The notes under the pieces: model-generated
Told to the model about the DNA's origin: nothing
The model's input: only the letters and a program-made list of their open reading frames with translations
The model's database searches: none
Origin: Camarhynchus parvulus
Lineage: Eukaryota; Chordata; Aves; Passeriformes; Thraupidae
NCBI RefSeq assembly: GCF_901933205.1
Contig: NC_044581.1
Span: 13,667,501 to 13,731,500, forward strand
Direction: 5' to 3'
DNA length: 64,000 nucleotides
Translations under genes and position numbers: made by a program
Part shown: positions 38,947-64,000 of the stretch, piece after piece
How the letters are laid out: every line of letters starts with the position of its first letter
Position numbering within the stretch: position 1 is the stretch's first letter

Positions 38947-39323
38947 CTATTTTTAAATTCAAGTGCCAGCCAACTGAAAGAGCACCCTGTGTCTATGCTG
39001 GGCGTTCTGCATCCGTGCTACAGAGCTGAATTCTTCCAAGCTTCAGCACAAGGCCAGCCAGTTTACTTTTATTTTTTCTCCTGTTTAATGAAGGGAAATG
39101 TTCTAGCACCTTTTCATTATCACAGAACTAAAACTGGTCATGAAAACAATCCCCCTCCCTCCAGAGGCCTGTGCAGGCATTGGCCATTGTTAAGATTCTT
39201 GCCTATCAACAGCCACTCGAGAAAGAATTTTAAATGGTTTTGTGACGTCAAGGAGGCACAAGAAAACACAGTCTGGTGCCAAATTGCCTCCATCATTGAA
39301 AGCACACAGTAAGAAATAGATAA
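38947..39323 (+). promoter_or_regulatory. MYLK3: Candidate cardiac control module upstream of MYLK3
   Basis: Four motifs stand upstream of the MYLK3 start codon. CTATTTTTAA (38947-38956) is an exact MEF2 consensus. TCAAGTG (38959-38965) is an exact NKX2-5 element two bases after it. TGACGTCA (39243-39250) is a full palindromic CRE, notable in CpG-poor DNA. AGATAA (39318-39323) is a GATA site. Cardiac MLCK is known as an NKX2-5-responsive gene, which makes the pair attractive. Function is inferred from motif matches only, and the transcription start is unknown. Confidence 0.5.
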
Positions 39324-39504
39324 CACAGAAATAAATCTTTTGTGCAGTAGCTATCTCACGATATGCTCTAGCGACTCCAGTAAGTGAGCTTGTCTGGTGT
39401 GTGTAGGAACAGCTAAAGAAGATGAACTTTCAGAGCCTCATTTTCTAATTTATGATTAATGCAAAGGCAGCCTAATCTGTCTGACTTCCTGCTGTCTGCA
39501 CACA

Positions 39505-58185
<18,681 letters not shown>

Positions 58186-60160
58186 GCTTGTGTGAAACCT
58201 CCACCACTCCTGGACATGAAGGTGAACATGAAGGTGGAAGGAGGACTCAGCGTCTCCAAACATTTCTATCCCTGTTTTATAACATGAGGTTTTGGGACTG
58301 TCTTCCTCAGTTATTTTGTGTGTTAGTGCTGCGGTTCCAGAACGACCTTAAGGAAGAAACACAAGATTTCTAAAAGCAGAAGCTACCTTGTTTGTTTTTA
58401 CGAGTTTTTAGTTGTTCTATACAGTGGTGGAAAAACGTGGCTGTTACTGGGGCTGACTTCTTGCTGGAGGCTTTGACTCTGCAGAGTATTGTTGGTGTGT
58501 TTATAGCAGAAAACCCCTGGCAGTTTTCTGGTCTCTCACACCAAGCACAGGATCTCTAAAGACTTTTTTTCCTGACTGAAGGTTGTGAGTTACCAGCTTT
58601 AGAGAACTGCCACACAGTGGCACAACTTGTCCCTCAGGTGTTTGTTACTTAAACAAAAGATACAGACATTGTTTTCTTCTGTATTTCTTTCCAAAAGGTA
58701 ACTTCCCCACAACATGAAGATGCTTCAGTGCAACTCCAGCTTGGATGGTTTTGGTTTGTTGTTTTGGTTTTTTATTATTCTATTCTCTCCTTTTAAAAAT
58801 AGTCACTGCATAGTGAAGAACTGTGAGGAACCCTGGTTTGAGGTAACTTAAGTCAGTCCATCGCTGCTGTTTCTTAGGGCAAGTTGAATTGAGCTGAACT
58901 GATTGAACTTCTGGAAGGAGATGTGTGAAACTGCCATGCATACAAATCACCTACTGACTGTTGGGTCTATGCAAAAAGATCTCACGTTGTAGAGAAAAGA
59001 GAAGAATTCCAGGGATTTTATGTTTTTAAAACTTGTGCTTTCATGGTCCATGACTGCAGCACTTCAGTTGCTAAGTTTTAGTTTGATGATTTGTTTTTCC
59101 TCTCTGGAAATTTTAATGCAGTATGAGAAGCTGGTATGGTGTGACATGCAAAACAGGGTTCATTTCTGATAGGTTCAGTGACAGGGAAACAGTGTGTGTT
59201 GCCAGACTCTGCCTTTAGTCCAGTTAGGAGGTTGAAGCCTTTTCCCCCTCATTTAGCTCCTGAACATTAAACTACTGCTTCACAATATTAACTTATTTTG
59301 GATTTTAAACTCTTTTCTTATGCATAGAGTGGGAGTCACTTACCATCTCTCAGATAAAAGTACAATATTATTTATTAAACCTGTGGTTTCCTGTTCTGGA
59401 TTCTGCAAAACTCAGTGTGAACTGGATGGGCTCTTAGGAAAATGGAAACTAGTATTACTAAAGTGGCTTTCCAGGAAAGGCACCTGTAAAGTTCCTTTGA
59501 ACTTTATGGACTTTGACACCCCTTGAATTTGCAGAAGTGTTGGTTGCTAATGATGAGGTTTGTAAGACTGCCTTACTCTGGTCTAGCTATTTTTTCCACT
59601 CAAGTGCTTCTCACTTTGCATAGTCCTGGCTTTTTTGCAGCATTTCCAGAATTGGGACAGAGAAGAATCTTGATAATTTATCACCTTCTATGAAGGCCCA
59701 CTTTTGTTCATGTTTTCCTTCCACAGTGTTTCTGCATGCTGAATGTCATTGTATTCATTGGTCTGTATATTTCTGAATACTAATAAATTTCATGAAAGTG
59801 GAACAAGAATATTCATCAACACTGGTTTAAGCCCTGCTGCCAAACAAACCTGAAAGTATTTCTGGGTGGGTCCAGAAAACATGCAAGAGAAATGGAACAA
59901 AGACCTCTTCTCTAAGCTTGACTGTGAGACACAAAAAATCTGTTGCCCAGTCAACATCCTTTTCCTCTGGATATCTTCCTTCTTAAGGCACAGGCATTGC
60001 CTCCATGTTTCTTATTTTGCATTCCAAGTACCTGTACCAAGAAGATGTCATAATACAAAGCTTTTCTTTCCAGTGCTTTTGTTGTTTCTTGGAATATTTG
60101 GGACCTCTTACAAAAGCACAAGAGATTTCACTCCTATACACAAGAAAATAAATAAAATTC
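58186..60160 (+). other. MYLK3: MYLK3 3' UTR and downstream
   Basis: AT-rich non-coding DNA after the TGA with no competing gene. The 3' UTR probably occupies much of it, ending near one of the AATAAA clusters at 59782 or 60147. Confidence 0.6.
59782..60156 (+). terminator. MYLK3: MYLK3 polyadenylation signals
   Basis: AATAAA at 59782-59787, and overlapping AATAAATAAA at 60147-60156 followed by an A15 tract near 60182. These would give 3' UTRs of about 1.6 or 2 kb. Confidence 0.55.
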
Positions 60161-60175
60161 ATTGACTGAACAATA

Positions 60176-60458
60176 TTTATTAAAAAAAAAAAAAAACCTA
60201 AAAAATAAGGCTTTATTTCTCTGCTGGCTTTGCAGTTTAACAAGGCACTGCTAGTCCCCTTCCTCTTATTTCACTGACTGCTTCCAGCCAGGGGCCCAAG
60301 GGCCTGTAACTTATAACTTATTTACACCTGAAGTAGCATTAGAATGTTACCCTCTTCTTGCAGCAAGAGAAGGAAGCTATTCTACCCCTAATGCCACAGC
60401 CTGTGAGCAGTCACACACACTTCCTGTAAAGTCCCACCACTCCATGGTGTCATTTATT
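60176..60458 (-). terminator. ORC6: ORC6 polyadenylation signals
   Basis: Reverse-strand AATAAA (TTTATT on the forward strand) at 60453-60458, 60212-60217 and 60176-60181, that is 110 to 390 nt after the ORC6 stop. The distal two lie within about 60 bp of the forward MYLK3 signals. Confidence 0.55.
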
Positions 60459-60567
60459 AAAAATAACATTCTTAAATACTTAAAACCTAAATAAAAGCAG
60501 CTGTCTGCCAGGCAGCCATCCTTCACATGCTACTGGATCTCTTGTTAGAGGAGAGGGAGAGTTAAAA

Positions 60568-60734
60568 TCAAGAGCAAGCAGCAGTTCCATTACTGGGTGG
60601 CATTACAGAGTCACAACTCCTTGTCTCTTGTGCCTTAGCAGCATTTTCCAGGATTTTCTTTTTCCATTCCTCATAGTCCTGATTAGTTTCAGTCTTTGGC
60701 TGTTTACTTGGCAGTTCCTCATCCTCTTCAGAGC
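60568..60734 (-). CDS. ORC6: ORC6 terminal exon with stop
   Basis: GSEEDEELPSKQPKTETNQ, then the conserved DYEEWKKKILENAAKAQ and a divergent tail ETRSCDSVMPPSNGTAACS before TGA (60568-60570). Acceptor CTCACAG|GC. Confidence 0.95.
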
Positions 60735-63390
60735 CTGTGAGGAAACAAGAGAGCCCATGAGAGGCCATCATGGGCAGCATGCTGCTGGGGACAGACAGAC
60801 AGACAGCAGGAGGGATAGCACAGCTGTCTGATCCTGTGGGTGCTGCTCTCCTCACCTGCTGTGACAGTCACCTGTGTGTCTGAGCAGAGCAGCTGTCCTT
60901 CGTTCCACTGACACTATCCAGGATAAACCCCTCTGTCCTGCTGCCAGGCTCTCTGTGCTCCCACAAAGGTCTGAGAGCATCATGGCCCATCACACAACTC
61001 CAACATGAGCAGCAAGAAAGCTCAGAACCACTCCAGTGAGGTGATTGTCTCTCACAGCTAAACACAACTTACCATCTTCCTGCTCACACTGCTCCAGGGT
61101 GCTCTGCAAGCTCTCAGGTGTCTCTGCAGCCAGTGGAACAGCTTCTAAAACAAACAAGTAAGTTGTTTTGCTTTTGAATGGTATTTGGGGCTCCAAGGGT
61201 GGCTTAAATGTAATTCTTTGACAGCAGTGCCACCTTCCACAAGTACTGTAGTCCAGTCAGAGCAGTTCCCTGGTCCAGACTGATGCTCAAGCTCTACAAG
61301 AGGTACCAGCACTTCAAGTATGGCACTTCAAGTGGCTGCACTTCAACTGACTGGCTGCTTTCATTAGCAAGCTGCTGCATTGGTAACCACAGTGATCCAC
61401 CATGTTCATTGCCCCAAACCACACTGGTACCCTTCCAGGTCACTCAGGCAGGATTATCAATTATTTTTTTCCCTTCTATTCCATTCCCACTATTTTCATA
61501 GATACCCACAACAGGCAGGAGGCTGTGCAGGTATACAGATGCACACTCTTCCCTGAATTCCTCTGGAAATTCCCAGCTGTCTTTAGTTGCTTTAGTGCTG
61601 GGGTAATGTTTGGGTTTTTATAGGGCACACACCTAGGAGAAAGTAGCAGCTTTTGGGGTAGATTCAAGCAGCATGTTGCAAGAAACATCAGGGTATGAAG
61701 ACACAGTGAGACAGGATAACTTTCAGTGGGAAAGTAAAAAATGAAAGCCTGGGAAAAGAAAAAGGAGAAAGAGGAGGCAGCAGAAATACAAGGACATTAG
61801 GGCACATATTGTATTTCTCCCCCACAAAAGGGAGCAGAGAGAGCTGGAGGCTCAACAATGGACAAGAAATATTCCTGACATCTGCCCAATGTATGGGATG
61901 GTTGAGTTGGTAACAGAGCAGCAAGGCTTATGCTTGTTAATCTTGCAGTGGGGGAAAGGAAAGCACAGGAGTGAGTCAGCCTGAGAAGATGTTTGTGATA
62001 ATTTGTGTGCCAGGTTGCCATGTTAACAGGATGCAGAAACCAGGCAAGAGGGAGGAATCCAAGATAGGTCAGGTAGTATGGGAGAAGCAAGGAATAAATT
62101 GCAGCAGCAGAGACTGTAAAGAGCAGTGAGCATTGGAGAAGAGAGGAAAATATTTTTTTTGTCCTTGTCACTTTTCCCCTATTTTTGTTCTTGCTAAGCC
62201 ATTGCAACTTCTCCAGAAGCAAAGACTGGGAGTGGAACTGGGCTGCAGGAAACATGTTGGAATGGAATGGACGGACAGATTTGGCTGGAAGGGGACAGCT
62301 GAAAGTGATCAGACTGAAATCACCAGTGGAACAGGATGGGGCACTGTGAGGCCAAAGCCAAAAACTTACTGCTGAGCTGCTGGCTTATCTTCTCCATCTG
62401 ATTGCACAGCCGGTCAAATATTGCTTTTTTCACTCCAGATGTAGCCACCATTTTAGTTTTGTCCACTTTTAGCTTCAAACACCTACAAGAGAAAGTTATC
62501 TCTGTACAAAGCAACACTCCAGCAACTATCACTTAGGTGAGGTGGTCATTGCTGTACCAACATTGCCTGTGAGAATGAGGAAGGCAGGCCTGACTTTTTG
62601 TCCCACCCATCCATGTGTTACTCAGAAACAAGTCTGGTTAAAAACCAGACCCCTGCACTACTCAGTCAATACAGCTCAATTGAAACTCAGGATGAGATGA
62701 ACTTATATAAGGAATTGTTCTAGGAAAAGGCAACTTTTCAGATTTTCAGGGAAACCAGGACAAAATGCCACCATAACAAAAGCTGAATGTGACTGAATGT
62801 GTCAAGAGAGCCCTTGTCAGGAGCTGTGCAACTACACACACCTGTACTGCTGAATGTGACTGTCACAAAGTCTAATAATGCTGAGGGAGGAAGATCTTTG
62901 CATACAAGCAAATTCTTCCCAAGTGCTAGCTGAGTCACACACCTCTCTTAGCTGACATGTGCCTACAGCTTTCAGAGCCATCTCCCAAATGCTACAGCAC
63001 CCTCAGGATGGGATGGTGTAGCTCTTGGGGCTTTTCCTTCTTCAGAAAGGCTTCTGAGCACCAAGAAGCAGCCATTCTTGCACCTTGAGCAGCATTTCAC
63101 CAGAAGCCATGTAAGCTTTTGCTTTGTGCAGTGCACACTGAAGATTTCACTATGAGGAAAGGCCTGGTTTGCCCCAGCTTTGCAGGAGCAGGGCAGCAGG
63201 ATATGCTAAGCAAGACCCTGAGTGAATGAGCTGCTGCACTGGCTGGTGTGTCAGCAGGTATTTCATTTCAGCCTGCAGAAGGTCTCTGGGCTGCACTCAC
63301 CTGCATGCAGTGCACAGAGCAGCTGTTACAAACAGGGGCTTGGAGAAATCCAGGTCTGCTCGCTGTGCTTCCGAGAGGCTGCACTCGTAC
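60568..63390 (-). CDS. ORC6: ORC6, origin recognition complex subunit 6, C-terminal four exons (partial)
   Basis: In transcript order the exons are 63301-63390, 62370-62482, 61073-61144 and 60568-60734. Phases agree (2, 2, 1, 1) and give 147 residues including the C-terminus. The 5' exons lie beyond the right edge. Visible landmarks: YECSLSEAQRADLDFSKPLF, then LKLKVDKTKMVATSGVKKAI and FDRLCNQMEKI (end of the second TFIIB-like cyclin fold), an acidic linker, and DYEEWKKKILENAAKAQ, the conserved helix that contacts ORC3. Its Tyr corresponds to the human Y232 altered in Meier-Gorlin syndrome. ORC6 acts in the nucleus in MCM loading. Compared with human, the linker lacks the PPRKRKK-type basic run, and about 14 residues extend past the usual end. 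The gene is tail to tail with MYLK3, as in human. Confidence 0.95.
60735..61072 (-). other. Last ORC6 intron
   Basis: Short intron with the GACA microsatellite and no other feature. Confidence 0.7.
60791..60807. repeat. (GACA)4 microsatellite
   Basis: Four GACA units plus one base in the last ORC6 intron, about 55 bp from its acceptor. Confidence 0.9.
61073..61144 (-). CDS. ORC6: ORC6 linker exon
   Basis: 72 nt, phase 1 to 1: AVPLAAETPESLQSTLEQCE and QED. Poorly conserved, and supported by clean splice sites (TTTTAG|AAG and GATG|GTAAGT) and by phase agreement with both neighbours. Confidence 0.85.
61145..62369 (-). other. ORC6 intron between the conserved and linker exons
   Basis: Unique sequence. 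Three near copies of gcacttcaagt lie at about 61309-61345. I searched for an extra phase 1-1 exon with a basic PRKRKK-type motif and found none convincing. Confidence 0.6.
62370..62482 (-). CDS. ORC6: ORC6 exon (VATSGVKKAIFDRLC)
   Basis: The best conserved ORC6 exon in the window, nearly identical to human across KLKVDKTKMVATSGVKKAIF. Acceptor CTTGTAG|GTG, donor CAGCA|GTAAGT. Confidence 0.96.
62483..63300 (-). other. ORC6 intron
   Basis: Unique intronic sequence, with nothing recognised. Confidence 0.7.
63301..63390 (-). CDS. ORC6: ORC6 exon (cyclin-like fold)
   Basis: Encodes YECSLSEAQRADLDFSKPLF and VTAALCTAC. Reverse-strand acceptor TCCCCAG|GTACG and donor GCAG|GTGAGT. Aligns with human SYESSLPQTQQVDLDLSRPLF. 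Confidence 0.93.
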
Positions 63391-64000
63391 CTGGGGAACA
63401 GCAAGAGACACTTACAGGGCATTTGCCTCACATGAAGCTCTCAAATCCATCTGTCACTCAGACCTTGAACAGGTCTGCTGGGCCACCTGGGCCTCTGCAA
63501 CCCAATCAAGCAGAAACAGCTGCCACTGGCTGAGAGGAGCAAAACAGGTGAGGGAAAGAAGGGGGTTGGGATGATCTCCTCTTCTGGAATTAGAGATGTG
63601 GTAAACTGGGGATCTGGAGCAGGCATGTCACTAAAATCTACTTCTTGTGCTCCTGATCCACACAGCGCTTTTAGCTCTCCCTAACATCTTAAAATGTACA
63701 GTGAGATGCTTTCCATAAATCCATCCTACAACAGAAAGCAGCATTACAGTTTCTCTGTTCCCTGGAATGTTACAGAGAGGAAGGCTTATAAATGGAAAAT
63801 GACAAAGTGGATGTGCAGCACTGAAGAATGTCATTTTTTTTTGTCCACCTGCCCCAGGCTATTTTTTCCCAGTTTGTATTAAGTGCCACCAAGCAGGCAC
63901 AGCCTTTGTGCACTGACCTAACAGCATTAAACGTGTGCTGCCAGGGGGACAGCACTGAGCTCTTCAGGGACTGCTCTGCTCAAAGCAGATCATACAGAAT
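63391..64000 (-). other. ORC6 intron continuing past the window edge
   Basis: No earlier ORC6 exon is supportable here, so the 5' part of the gene lies to the right. Confidence 0.6.

Noticed and set aside
63905..63990. Possible upstream ORC6 exon ending with AG|GTCAGT in the right phase
   Set aside because: The translated peptide (LKSSVLSPWQHTFNAV) does not resemble the conserved IRDLAVQFSCIEAV region expected there, and all frames meet stops shortly upstream.

Overview
This is vertebrate nuclear DNA, most likely from a bird and plausibly a songbird. Genes are split into short exons with GT-AG introns. Intron and intergenic DNA is CpG-poor and AT-leaning. There is one old chicken-repeat-1 (CR1) LINE tail and one LTR-like insertion of a kind I associate with passerine endogenous retroviruses. 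Three protein-coding genes are recognisable. Their order and orientation (C16orf87 homologue forward, MYLK3 forward, ORC6 reverse) is the inverse complement of human 16q11.2, so this is a conserved syntenic block. No prokaryotic features, CRISPR arrays or novel multi-gene system are visible.

Region by region. 1-3014 is non-coding DNA upstream of C16orf87. 3015-3336 is an 18-unit minisatellite with a 54-bp higher-order period, directly abutting the GC-rich C16orf87 promoter (3337-3699). C16orf87/UPF0547 runs from 3700 to 15249 in four coding exons (154 aa). Its second intron carries the CR1 fragment. About 15.7-39.5 kb is a desert of roughly 24 kb with no coding exon that I can support. A cluster of cardiac-type binding motifs (MEF2, NKX2-5, CRE, GATA) lies within about 560 bp of the MYLK3 start codon.

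MYLK3 (cardiac myosin light chain kinase) runs from 39505 to 58185 in thirteen coding exons, all of which join in frame to give 864 aa with a complete kinase core and C-terminal regulatory tail. Its intron 11 holds an antisense solo-LTR-like insertion (about 56205-56850) and a GC-rich minisatellite with a telomere-like motif that runs up to the exon 12 splice acceptor. ORC6 lies on the reverse strand, tail to tail with MYLK3. Its last four coding exons (60568-63390) are in the window and its 5' exons lie beyond the right edge.

The genes do not form a pathway. C16orf87 is a small basic, probably chromatin-associated protein, MYLK3 phosphorylates ventricular regulatory light chain, and ORC6 serves replication licensing. 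The main points of interest are the repeat architecture around the C16orf87 promoter and MYLK3 intron 11, the motif cluster upstream of MYLK3, and a divergent linker and tail in ORC6. Family assignments rest on my memory of the human proteins; no alignment or database search was run.
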